DNA of 64,000 bases from Enterococcus viikkiensis (lineage in GTDB: Bacteria; Bacillota; Bacilli; Lactobacillales; Enterococcaceae): contig NZ_BJDW01000001.1 in the NCBI RefSeq assembly GCF_005405345.1, positions 62,001 to 126,000 of the forward strand, in the 5' to 3' direction. The notes below the pieces were generated by a model. That model saw only the letters and a program-made list of their open reading frames with translations, did not search any database and was not told the DNA's origin. A program made the translations under genes and the position numbers. Shown in pieces: positions 18,264-28,650 of this stretch (position 1 is its first letter; the number at the start of each line of letters is the position of its first letter).

Positions 18264-18965
18264 TTATAAAATGAGATCTTTTCGTAGTTTTACCGCGTTT
18301 TTTGACCAATCGATCGCACCTAAACGATAGGGAAAGTTTCCTTCTATTGAAAAGCTGCCCATTTCAGGTACATTGATTTTATTCATACGGGCACTACCCT
18401 TCGCTAAGTATCCTGTCCCCATTTTCAGCATATCTTTTAAATGAAGATTACTGCCAGAATATTCTTTAACCATCCCATAGTTATTCGTGATAGCTGACAA
18501 ACGCGGACGCACTGTTTTACGCTTCATCAAGCGAATAATATCTTCCTGCCGCTCGAAAACGTCGATTCGACCGTCCTGATCGATTTGGTAGCTGATATAC
18601 GCATCAATCTCAGCCAGCGTCAAACGTTGTTCACCCTTTTGAAACGTTTGATTATTTTTCAACGCGGTGAACTCTTTGTAGACCGTTATTGGCATTTTGC
18701 CATCTGCTTCCAAACCAGCTTCTTTGACCCCTAAAAGACTATCAGCTTTTTTTAGTATCAAATATTTTTTTACCTCTATTGAAAAGGCCAATGAGAAGTA
18801 AGCTAAAAATTTTTCGATGGGTACTTGTGTATATAATTCTCCTAAAGTTAGCTTTTGAATTTTTATCTCTGGCGAAACCCGCAGTAAACTATTCACACCA
18901 CTCGTCAAATCATAAACAAAAAAGCTCGAATATTCCTGGTCATCAAACACAAACAACACTTTCAT
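18264..18965 (-). CDS. Divergent LytR-CpsA-Psr-like protein lacking a membrane anchor
   Basis: I cannot assign a function. The middle and C-terminal parts follow the layout of LCP wall-polymer ligases: a substrate-loop-like stretch, KEFTALKNNQTFQKGEQRLT, an ISYQIDQDGRIDVFERQEDI segment resembling the LCP Arg-Gln motif, and a C-terminal NNYGMVKEYSGSNL region. Unlike true LCP proteins there is no N-terminal membrane helix or signal peptide, and the GxDxR and SRSDT boxes are not recognisable. I start at the ATG at 18965 (AGAGGAAG at 8 bases); an in-frame TTG at 18989 is less likely. The 233-residue product is probably cytoplasmic and could be a degenerating paralogue. Confidence 0.45.
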   Translation of the reverse strand: MKVLFVFDDQEYSSFFVYDLTSGVNSLLRVSPEIKIQKLTLGELYTQVPIEKFLAYFSLAFSIEVKKYLILKKADSLLGVKEAGLEADGKMPITVYKEFTALKNNQTFQKGEQRLTLAEIDAYISYQIDQDGRIDVFERQEDIIRLMKRKTVRPRLSAITNNYGMVKEYSGSNLHLKDMLKMGTGYLAKGSARMNKINVPEMGSFSIEGNFPYRLGAIDWSKNAVKLRKDLIL

Positions 18966-19143
18966 AACGATCTTCCTCTCTAAAAACAAGTTTAACGAAA
19001 AATAGCCGTAAAAGCATCCGTCAAAAGTCTGAAAACCATTTTTTAATTCATTGAGTTAATAAAAATATTAAACAGTGATACAATGAACACGGAGAAATCT
19101 CACAAACAAAAAACTAACTCCTCCTTAATAGAAGGGATCTATC

Positions 19144-19674
19144 ATGAATACTATTAGTTACGTAATTTTGGCGATGCTGATTCGCTCACCTTTGACTGGT
19201 TATGAATTAAAACGTTTCTTGAACTTTTTTTGGGAAGCACATCACAGTCAAATCTATCCTACTTTAAAAGAGCTGCGAAAACAGGAATTAATTGAGATCG
19301 TCGATATTCCAGACGGCAAACGTAAAATCTATGATATTACACCAGCAGGAAAAGAGTTAGTAAAGGAATGGGTCTTCAGCAAAAGCCATGCTCCTTCTCA
19401 GAAAGATGAATTTTTGGCAAAAGTCTTTACGATTTCCGCATTGGATCGTGATACCTCAAAGTTTTTAATTATGGAACGTCAACAATATTATCACGAACAG
19501 CTACACGAATATTCTAAAGTTTTAGACAGCTTGAATGACTTAAACGAAGCTGAACGTCATAGAAATTTTGGACGAGAACTCATTCTTGAACGAAAGATTC
19601 GTTTATGTAAAGAGGAATTGGCTTGGTGTGAATGGGCGGGAGAAAAAATCGATGCTTATTTCGTAGAAAAATAA
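19144..19674 (+). CDS. PadR family transcriptional regulator
   Basis: Winged-helix regulator of 176 residues. The N-terminal domain has the PadR signature LIRSPLTGYELKRFL and HSQIYPTLKELRKQ, and the C-terminal half is a helical dimerisation arm (Vir-like). It lies 133 bp upstream of an MFS transporter on the same strand, and a consensus PadR site overlaps that gene's -35, so it probably represses the transporter until a toxic ligand is bound. Its own promoter is likely TTAATA, 17 bp, TACAAT with an extended TG just upstream. Confidence 0.92.
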   Translation: MNTISYVILAMLIRSPLTGYELKRFLNFFWEAHHSQIYPTLKELRKQELIEIVDIPDGKRKIYDITPAGKELVKEWVFSKSHAPSQKDEFLAKVFTISALDRDTSKFLIMERQQYYHEQLHEYSKVLDSLNDLNEAERHRNFGRELILERKIRLCKEELAWCEWAGEKIDAYFVEK

Positions 19675-19689
19675 TCCGCTAGTTATGGG

Positions 19690-19720
19690 AACAGATCGTC
19701 AGCGATCTGTTTCTTTTTTT
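19690..19720 (+). terminator. Terminator after the PadR gene
   Basis: AACAGATCG, loop TCAG, CGATCTGTT followed by a T-rich tract. It sits between the regulator and the transporter, so the two genes are transcribed separately. Confidence 0.8.
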
Positions 19721-19744
19721 TGCCAGAAATTTATGTAAATTTAT

Positions 19745-19784
19745 TTATGTAAATATTGACATAAAATAGAATTATGACTACACT
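19745..19784 (+). promoter_or_regulatory. MFS gene promoter overlapped by a PadR-type operator
   Basis: The inverted repeat TTATGT-N8-ACATAA (19745-19764) matches the PadR core ATGT-N8-ACAT. It covers the -35 TTGACA (19756-19761); the -10 TACACT (19779-19784) follows at 17 bp. A second ATGTAAAT half site lies just upstream (19733-19740). The predicted start point near 19791 rules out the ATG at 19790 as the transporter start. Confidence 0.75.
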
Positions 19785-19807
19785 ATTGAATGGAAAGTGG
19801 TGACTTA

Positions 19808-21007
19808 ATGGAAAATTTAAACGAAAATGAATTGGTTAAGGAAAAACAAAATGGAAAGGCTGCTTACGTTGTTGCGTTTGCTTGTATGATTGCTTTCATG
19901 GGAATTGGCTTGGTTGACCCGATCTTGAACTCCATCGCAAAATCCTTACAAGCAACACCTGCACAAACAACCTTGCTGTTTACCAGCTACATGATGGTGA
20001 CAGGCGTCGTCATGCTCTTCACTGGTTTTGTCTCTAGTCGAATTGGTATGAAAAAAACGTTAATGCTAGGGCTATTTATTATTATTTTATTTGCACTTTT
20101 TGCTGGCTTGTCGAATTCAATTGATGCCTTGATTTATTTTCGGGCAGGCTGGGGATTAGGAAATGCCTTATTTATCTCAACGGCTTTGTCCGCGATCGTC
20201 AGCGTATTGATTGGACAAACAGAAAAATCCATCATGCTGTATGAAGCAGCGATGGGTTTGGGAATGTCGATTGGACCATTAGTCGGTGGTTCTCTTGGTT
20301 CCATTTCGTGGCGGTTGCCCTTTGCGGGTGTTTCCGTATTGATGTTGGTTTCATTTCTATCAATTTTTCTTTTATTCAAAGAACCAATGGCCGACCAAGA
20401 AAAGGTTGAACTGTTCGCTGGTGTAAAAGCCCTAAAAAATCATAAATTGCGCTCTGTTGGCTTGATCGCTTTGCTTTATAATTTTGGTTTTTTTACTTTA
20501 TTGGCTTATGCCCCCTTCTTACTACCAAATTTTTCTGAAATGCAAATTGGTATGACCTTCTTCGGATGGGGGATTTTACTGGCGATTTCGTCCATCTTTT
20601 TAGCGACTCGAATCGAAAGAATGATTGGAACATTTTATACCTTAATGATTGGCTTCATTGGTTTCGTCATTTGTTTACTCTTAATGGGGATCAATGCCGA
20701 TCAGCCAAATCTTGTCGCGACTGCGTTGATCGTCGCTGGTTTTTTCCAAGGAATCATCAATACCTTGATGACCACGATTGCAATGGAGATCCCAGGAATC
20801 AAGCGCAACATCGCTTCTTCTACTTACAGCTTTGTCCGCTTCTTCGGTGGGTCACTAGCGCCCTTTGTCGCAGGGGTGATCGGGGCAAAATTTGGTGGGA
20901 ATTATACTTTCTACTTTGCCAGTGCGATGGTCTTTATCGGTATTCTATTGATTGTGGTTCATTCACACTATTTTGAAACGGTTGAAGAGGAAGAACTGGA
21001 AAACTAA
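19808..21007 (+). CDS. MFS family (DHA1-type) drug/metabolite efflux transporter
   Basis: A 399-residue protein with twelve predicted membrane segments and the MFS loop motif SSRIGMKKTLMLG between TM2 and TM3. It resembles 12-TM proton-driven efflux pumps. I start at the ATG at 19808, preceded by AGTGGTGA; an ATG 18 bases earlier falls at the predicted transcription start. Control by the adjacent PadR protein is inferred from the operator. The substrate is unknown. Confidence 0.88.
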   Translation: MENLNENELVKEKQNGKAAYVVAFACMIAFMGIGLVDPILNSIAKSLQATPAQTTLLFTSYMMVTGVVMLFTGFVSSRIGMKKTLMLGLFIIILFALFAGLSNSIDALIYFRAGWGLGNALFISTALSAIVSVLIGQTEKSIMLYEAAMGLGMSIGPLVGGSLGSISWRLPFAGVSVLMLVSFLSIFLLFKEPMADQEKVELFAGVKALKNHKLRSVGLIALLYNFGFFTLLAYAPFLLPNFSEMQIGMTFFGWGILLAISSIFLATRIERMIGTFYTLMIGFIGFVICLLLMGINADQPNLVATALIVAGFFQGIINTLMTTIAMEIPGIKRNIASSTYSFVRFFGGSLAPFVAGVIGAKFGGNYTFYFASAMVFIGILLIVVHSHYFETVEEEELEN

Positions 21008-21016
21008 CTTAAAACA

Positions 21017-21050
21017 GGCTCTGTTTTCAACCGAGAACAGAGTCTTTTTT
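21017..21050 (+). terminator. Terminator after the MFS gene
   Basis: GGCTCTGTTTTC, loop AACC, GAGAACAGAGTC followed by T7. The stem contains two G-U pairs as RNA. Confidence 0.85.
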
Positions 21051-21100
21051 TGCTGGTATATCAAAAAAAGAGTACAAATAGATGTACTCTCAAAAATTAA

Positions 21101-21814
21101 TTATGCAGTTAATTCACTCGCAGCTTCTTGGTCTAAGATTACTGTTAAATTAGGATGCAAACGTAAAACTGAGGCTGGCACATCTTCTGTAATTGTGCCT
21201 TCCAAAGCTTGCTTGATGATTGCCGCTTTCTTTTTTCCATTAGCGATCAATACTAATTCCTTCGCAGCGAGAACCGTTTGCGGCCCAAAAGTAACCATTT
21301 CTGTTCCCGGTGTATGAGATGTCGCTTGATCTAGCAATTGATACAACTCATCACCTGGATTGATTGGTACACGATACACCCCATAATCAAATGAAGTGAA
21401 TTCCGGCAGATTACCACAAAAATGGCCGTCCTCGCCAATTCCCATCAAGACAAGATCCAACCCACCGTCTTCAGCAATCTGATAGTCATAATCTTGGTAA
21501 TTTTCAGCATTCAAGACTTCAATATTTTCCGCTTCAATTCCTAATGGTTGAAATAATTCTTGCATCAACGTCTGCATCGTCAACCCGTCTTCTTGATCCT
21601 TCAAGGTTATTTCATCAAAGTTATAAAAATGTGCGAAGCTTTGATCAAAATGTACTGTTTGCAAACGCTCGGCTAAAATCTCATACGCTCGTTTCGGCGA
21701 GGCCCCCGCCGTCAACGCTAAGTTCACCCGATGATTTTCTGACCACTTTAGCAAAATCAAATCAGCCGTCAGCTGACTCAACGTTTCGTAATCTTTTGTT
21801 ATTAATAATTTCAT
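21101..21814 (-). CDS. Glucosamine-6-phosphate isomerase-like protein (YieK subgroup)
   Basis: A 237-residue member of the NagB/6-phosphogluconolactonase superfamily. The opening MKLLITKDYETLSQL, the FYNFDEI motif, GIGEDGHFCGNLPEFTSF and the DVPASVLRLHPN ending match E. coli YieK rather than canonical NagB, which has a GTGST loop and GHIAFNEP. It may therefore act on a different amino-sugar phosphate; calling it NagB would overstate the evidence. It is monocistronic with a possible catabolite (cre) site upstream. Confidence 0.8.
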   Translation of the reverse strand: MKLLITKDYETLSQLTADLILLKWSENHRVNLALTAGASPKRAYEILAERLQTVHFDQSFAHFYNFDEITLKDQEDGLTMQTLMQELFQPLGIEAENIEVLNAENYQDYDYQIAEDGGLDLVLMGIGEDGHFCGNLPEFTSFDYGVYRVPINPGDELYQLLDQATSHTPGTEMVTFGPQTVLAAKELVLIANGKKKAAIIKQALEGTITEDVPASVLRLHPNLTVILDQEAASELTA

Positions 21815-21882
21815 CTTACCACCTACCTTTTTTATTTAATAATAGCATAGCAAAAAAAGAGATGTAAGCGAATTCTTAAGTT

Positions 21883-21896
21883 TAGAAACGTTTTCA
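21883..21896. promoter_or_regulatory. Possible catabolite-responsive element upstream of the YieK-like gene
   Basis: TAGAAACGTTTTCA matches the cre consensus TGWAANCGNTNWCA at 12 of 14 positions and lies about 70 bp before the start codon. A second, weaker match lies at about 21862-21875. CcpA control would fit a sugar-phosphate gene, but two mismatches leave doubt. Confidence 0.4.
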
Positions 21897-22170
21897 CCTT
21901 TGATTTTAAGGCAAAATAAAAATAGTAAAAAAGTTGACACTGTTATCAATTATACTAGTTAAAAGAGTCGAATTAGTGATCGATTCGATGATGTCCGCTG
22001 ACGATCAAAAAATCTAAGCTTACTAGAATAAAACTGACTAAATAAGCCTTTATATCGTTAATTTTTTCCAAGCTTGGGGAACTGTTGTGGCACCTTACTT
22101 GTTGGAGTAATTTGATTAGGGAAATAAAAATACCGACTACACTATTAAAAATTGATTATTCATAATTTCG
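21897..22170. other. Non-coding stretch with an orphan inverted repeat
   Basis: The 397 bp between the YieK-like gene and the membrane protein gene hold no convincing gene. TTGACACTGTTATCAA (21934-21949) is an imperfect inverted repeat of TetR-operator style that contains a -35-like TTGACA, and TATACT follows at 11 bp, too close to pair with it. Short frames downstream are stop-rich. It may be the control region of a gene that has been lost. Confidence 0.3.
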
Positions 22171-22207
22171 AAAAAACCAGCGGCTCTTTTAAAAGTCTAC
22201 TGGTTTT
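22171..22207 (-). terminator. Terminator of the 22.2-kb membrane protein gene
   Basis: Minus strand AAAACCAG...CTGGTTTTTT with an inner CTTTTAAAAG stem, ending in six T. It lies 5 bases after the stop codon. Confidence 0.75.
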
Positions 22208-22211
22208 AGTT

Positions 22212-22931
22212 TTACTCTTGAATCATTTCACCTTTTGGTGCTTCGGTAAGATATGAACACTCTCCCACCGTCTCAATAAAAACTTCGCTACTTTCAATCT
22301 CCGTTTGATTTCCTTTCAACAGCGAAATCTTTTGCGTGATCAACCGTAACAACGGCTTCAAATTTTCTTCTGTATCAATCGCTTTTGTAGCAATCGTTTG
22401 GCAAAGGGCTCTTAGCTGATTCGTTTGTTCAATTGATTCCAAGTATTCCTCGCCATCTTCAAGCACTTCACCTAATTGCTGCCAATCAAGCCGAGCGAAA
22501 TACGCATCAAAAATTGGAAAATCTAATTTAAAAGCGGATAAAAGAAATAACTCTCTAATTTTTTGGTTTTCTTTTAACAATTTAGCTAGCTCACTAGAGC
22601 TATTGGAAACTTCAACTCCAAGCTCTGTCAGTACAGAAAAATTATGTTCATATTCCTTTTTTAGTTTCTGATAAATCTGACGCATTTTGTGTATTTCTTT
22701 TTGCTTATCTTGGTACTTAACGAATTGGAAAAGCAACAACACTGCTAAAATTGAAAAAAAACTGCCGAAAAAAGCCGTTGATGCACCAATATAGGTTTCG
22801 ATAATGTTGATTCGTTCATTAAAAAACTGCTGATTAAAATAAACTAGTGCAATGCCGGTAACAGCAAGCACTTCACCAATTAAAACAACTACCAGAGTGA
22901 CGATCGTTAATTTTTGCTTTTCAAGATTCAT
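22212..22931 (-). CDS. Unknown two-helix membrane protein with long cytoplasmic coiled-coil region
   Basis: I do not recognise this 239-residue protein with certainty. Two hydrophobic segments (about 9-31 and 46-69) are separated by a short polar loop, and a highly charged region (about 70-130) rich in Lys and Glu with coiled-coil character follows. The rest is helical and acidic. The topology recalls putative abortive-infection (AbiC-like) membrane proteins, but no diagnostic motif is visible. It lies in an AT-rich islet between core genes and is preceded, three bases away, by a 22-codon basic ORF with an excellent ribosome binding site. Confidence 0.6.
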   Translation of the reverse strand: MNLEKQKLTIVTLVVVLIGEVLAVTGIALVYFNQQFFNERINIIETYIGASTAFFGSFFSILAVLLLFQFVKYQDKQKEIHKMRQIYQKLKKEYEHNFSVLTELGVEVSNSSSELAKLLKENQKIRELFLLSAFKLDFPIFDAYFARLDWQQLGEVLEDGEEYLESIEQTNQLRALCQTIATKAIDTEENLKPLLRLITQKISLLKGNQTEIESSEVFIETVGECSYLTEAPKGEMIQE

Positions 22932-22934
22932 TGC

Positions 22935-23003
22935 TCACCTACGCATCCTTTTTGAATGCTTCTCCTTATATTTATCTTTATTTTTTTTAAAACTAACAGC
23001 CAT
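22935..23003 (-). CDS. 22-aa highly basic peptide ORF upstream of the membrane protein gene
   Basis: ATG at 23003 is preceded at 2-3 bases by GAGGTGAC, one of the better ribosome binding sites in the region. The frame encodes MAVSFKKNKDKYKEKHSK plus RMRR and ends TGA, 3 bases before the next ATG. Twelve of 22 residues are Lys, Arg or His. It may be a leader peptide that couples translation to the downstream gene, or a small protein in its own right. No homologue is known to me. Confidence 0.55.
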   Translation of the reverse strand: MAVSFKKNKDKYKEKHSKRMRR

Positions 23004-23116
23004 TTGTCACCTCACTCGAAAATGCAAAAAATATCAATTATTTTTATACATTTAATATTATAATCACTTTTATATTGTAATTAAATATAATAGCGTGCGT
23101 TCTAATAACATTTTAT

Positions 23117-23122
23117 ATTATA
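23117..23122 (-). promoter_or_regulatory. Probable -10 of the AT-rich islet transcript
   Basis: Minus strand TGATATAAT is an extended -10 about 110 bp before the 22-codon ORF. The -35 (TTTATA at 17 bp) is poor. A second TATAAT lies closer to the ORF near 23054. The region is very AT-rich, so spurious matches are likely. Confidence 0.4.
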
Positions 23123-23167
23123 TCATTCTTTTATTACGTTATAAAGAGCTCATAAACATTTTGAATA

Positions 23168-23207
23168 AAAAAACTCGAAACGTTGAAATTCAACGTTTCG
23201 AGTTTTA
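23168..23207 (-). terminator. Terminator of the suf operon
   Basis: AAAACTCGAAACGTTGAA and its complement form a 17-bp stem with almost no loop and a T-rich exit on the minus strand, 10 bp after the sufB stop. It could act in both directions. Confidence 0.9.
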
Positions 23208-23216
23208 GATTAAGTA

Positions 23217-24611
23217 TTACCCCACAGACCCTTCCATCTCATATTGAATTAGACGGTTCAATTCCACAGCGTATTCCATTGGTAATTCTTTGGTAAATGG
23301 TTCAACGAATCCCATCACAATCATCTCTGTTGCTTCTTGTTCAGAGATGCCGCGACTCATTAGGTAGTATAATTGTTCTTCTGAGATTTTTGAAACTTTT
23401 GCTTCGTGTTCCAAAGAGACATTCCCATTCAAGATTTCATTATACGGAATCGTATCCGAACTTGATTGATCGTCCATGATGATCGTGTCACACTCGATGT
23501 GACTGAATGAGCCTGCACTATTACGACCAAAGCGCACGGTCCCACGATAGTCTACCGCGCCGCCGTCCTTGGCGATCGATTTTGAAACGATTGAGCTGGA
23601 AGTATTTGGTGCATTATGGATCATCCGAGCACCGTTATCTAAGACAATATTTTTACCGGCTACGGCGATGGATAGCATCGTACCACGAGCACCCTTACCG
23701 TCCATGTAGACACTTGGATATTTCATAGTTACTTTTGAACCTAAGTTGCCATCGACCCATTCCATTGTCGCGTTTTCTTGGGCTTGTCCCCGTTTGGTTT
23801 CCAAGCTGTAAACATTGTTTGACCAGTTTTGGATCGTTGTATACCGACAATAGCCGTCTTTTTTTACAAAAACTTCTACTACTGCGGCATGCAAACTATC
23901 AGAAGAATAGGTAGGGGCGGTACAGCCTTCAACATAATTGATGCTGGCGCCTTCGTCTACGATGATCAGTGTGCGCTCAAATTGTCCGGTGTTGGCTGAG
24001 TTAATCCGGAAGTAAGACTGAATCGGAATATCCGTCTTCACGCCTTTTGGTACATAGATAAACGTTCCGCCAGACCAAGCTGCTGAGTTTAAGGCAGCTA
24101 ATTTGTTGTCTGATGGTGGCACCAATGTTCCAAAATATTCTTTGAACAGCTCAGGATATTCTTTCAAAGCCGAATCAGTATCCGTAAAGACGATGCCTAA
24201 TTTTTTGAACTCGTCTTTCATGTTGTGATAAACCACTTCGGATTCGTATTGAGCGGAAGCACCAGCTAAGTAGGCACGCTCTGCTTCTGGTATTCCTAAA
24301 CGTTCAAAGGTTGTTTTGATTTCTTCTGGTACATCGTCCCAATCGCGTGCTGGCTTATCGCTAGAACGAATAAAGTAATTGATTTTATCGTAATCCAATT
24401 CGGACAAATCGGGGCCGTAACCGGGCATTTCTAATTTTTTGAATGTTTCTAGGGACTTCAGACGAAACTCCAACATCCATTCTGGTTCTCCTTTTGCGCG
24501 GGAGATTTCGCGAATAACTTCTTCAGATAGACCTTCACCGGTAGTAAAGACGGGTTTTATATCATCGTGGAAGCCAAATTGATACTCCTCTTGCATTTCA
24601 GGTACACTCAT
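23217..24611 (-). CDS. sufB: Fe-S cluster assembly scaffold SufB
   Basis: The 464-residue SufB subunit of the SufBCD scaffold on which [Fe-S] clusters are built. It shows family blocks [37 protein letters not shown] and the C-terminal [18 protein letters not shown]. It is the last gene of sufCDSUB. A hairpin (24645-24671) and a 71-bp gap separate it from sufU, unlike the overlapping junctions in the rest of the operon. Confidence 0.97.
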   Translation of the reverse strand: MSVPEMQEEYQFGFHDDIKPVFTTGEGLSEEVIREISRAKGEPEWMLEFRLKSLETFKKLEMPGYGPDLSELDYDKINYFIRSSDKPARDWDDVPEEIKTTFERLGIPEAERAYLAGASAQYESEVVYHNMKDEFKKLGIVFTDTDSALKEYPELFKEYFGTLVPPSDNKLAALNSAAWSGGTFIYVPKGVKTDIPIQSYFRINSANTGQFERTLIIVDEGASINYVEGCTAPTYSSDSLHAAVVEVFVKKDGYCRYTTIQNWSNNVYSLETKRGQAQENATMEWVDGNLGSKVTMKYPSVYMDGKGARGTMLSIAVAGKNIVLDNGARMIHNAPNTSSSIVSKSIAKDGGAVDYRGTVRFGRNSAGSFSHIECDTIIMDDQSSSDTIPYNEILNGNVSLEHEAKVSKISEEQLYYLMSRGISEQEATEMIVMGFVEPFTKELPMEYAVELNRLIQYEMEGSVG

Positions 24612-24644
24612 GTAATCCCGCTCCTAACTTCTTACTTTATATGT

Positions 24645-24671
24645 ACTTACTTTCTTTTCAGAAAGATAAGT
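24645..24671 (-). other. Intra-operon hairpin before sufB, related to the 155-bp repeat hairpins
   Basis: Minus strand ACTTATCTTTCT, loop GAAA, AGAAAGTAAGT, followed by ACATATAAAG and then the sufB ribosome binding site. Hairpin position, the flanking GACTTAT and the following AAGTACAT resemble the AT-rich hairpin of the repeats before asp23 and prfA, but the core stem is absent here. Confidence 0.5.
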
Positions 24672-24682
24672 CTGGTATTCTT

Positions 24683-27655
<2,973 letters not shown>

Positions 27656-27668
27656 CTATCTTGCCCTC

Positions 27669-28439
27669 CTAAACTTCTTCTTTGTAATCGATACCTAATT
27701 CAGCAGAAATCCCTGCGTAGCCTTCCGCTTCTAAACGTTTCGCAAGATCTGCATCTCCAGTCAAGACTACTCGTCCCTCCATCATGATGTGCACGACATC
27801 CGGTACGATATAATTCAATAAACGTTGGTAATGAGTAATGATCAAGGCTCCAAAATCATCGCCCCGCATTTCATTAATGCCTTTTGCAACGACTTTCAAG
27901 GCATCGATATCTAAACCTGAGTCGATTTCATCTAGAATCGCAAAAGTTGGTTCAATCATTAATAATTGTAAAATTTCATTGCGTTTCTTTTCTCCGCCTG
28001 AAAAGCCTTCATTTAAATAGCGTTCAGCCATTTCTTCTGGCATATTCAATAATTCCATTTTTTTATCTAGTTTTTTCAAGAATTGCATCACAGAGATCTT
28101 TTCGTCTTCTTCACGACGCGCATTGATTGCTGCTCGCATAAATTCAGCATTACTGATCCCAGGAATTTCGCTTGGATATTGCATTGCCAAGAACAAGCCT
28201 AAGCGCGCGCGTTCATCAACTTCCAAGTCTAAAATATTTTTACCATCAAAAAGGATTTCACCCTTAGTCACTTTATAGTTTGGGTTTCCCATAATTGCGG
28301 CGGATAATGTCGATTTCCCCGTCCCATTTGGTCCCATGATAGCGTGGATTTCCCCAGTCTTCATCTCTAGGTTAACGCCCTTTAAAATTTCTTTATCTTC
28401 AATGGCAACGTGTAAGTCTTTGATTTCTAAAACTGACAT
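27669..28439 (-). CDS. sufC: Fe-S cluster assembly ATPase SufC
   Basis: ABC-type ATPase of 256 residues that drives the SufBCD scaffold. It shows Walker A GPNGTGKST, signature FSGGEKKRNEILQLL, Walker B FAILDEIDSGLD and the switch His in LIITHYQRLL. It is the first gene of the operon, with GGAGG upstream and promoter elements at 28476-28504. Confidence 0.97.
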   Translation of the reverse strand: MSVLEIKDLHVAIEDKEILKGVNLEMKTGEIHAIMGPNGTGKSTLSAAIMGNPNYKVTKGEILFDGKNILDLEVDERARLGLFLAMQYPSEIPGISNAEFMRAAINARREEDEKISVMQFLKKLDKKMELLNMPEEMAERYLNEGFSGGEKKRNEILQLLMIEPTFAILDEIDSGLDIDALKVVAKGINEMRGDDFGALIITHYQRLLNYIVPDVVHIMMEGRVVLTGDADLAKRLEAEGYAGISAELGIDYKEEV

Positions 28440-28475
28440 GAATATACCTCCAAATATTTTTTCTCGTTCTCACAC

Positions 28476-28504
28476 ATTTTAATCTAAATGAGAATGGAAT
28501 ACAA
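28476..28504 (-). promoter_or_regulatory. suf operon promoter
   Basis: Minus strand -35 TTGTAT (28499-28504), 17-bp spacer, -10 TAAAAT (28476-28481), about 37 bp before the sufC ATG. The spacer contains ATTCTCATTTAGAT, faintly Fur-like. Confidence 0.65.
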
Positions 28505-28543
28505 ATTGATTCGCCGATTTTCTTGCAGAAAACTTAGGTTTAT

Positions 28544-28558
28544 TTAGAATTATTATAA
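28544..28558. promoter_or_regulatory. PerR-like box upstream of suf promoter
   Basis: TTAGAATTATTATAA matches the PerR consensus TTATAATNATTATAA at every defined position but one. It lies about 40 bp upstream of the -35, so the mode of action (distal repression, activation or none) is open. Confidence 0.5.
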
Positions 28559-28610
28559 TTTCACTTTTAATCAGAAATGCTCCTACGTTTCAATAGCTAT
28601 TAGAAAGAAG

Positions 28611-28640
28611 AAAAAGCACCAAAGGGAATCCCTTCGGTGC
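28611..28640 (-). terminator. Terminator after metQ
   Basis: GCACCGAAGGG, loop ATTC, a complementary arm CCTTTGGTGC with one G-U pair, then T5 on the minus strand. It closes the metNIQ operon. Confidence 0.9.
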
Positions 28641-28650
28641 AAAAATCGTT

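Noticed and set aside
18990-23216. Prophage or genomic island spanning the accessory stretch
   Set aside because: No integrase, attachment repeats, tRNA junction or phage genes are seen; only the 22.2-23.2 kb segment is clearly AT-rich.
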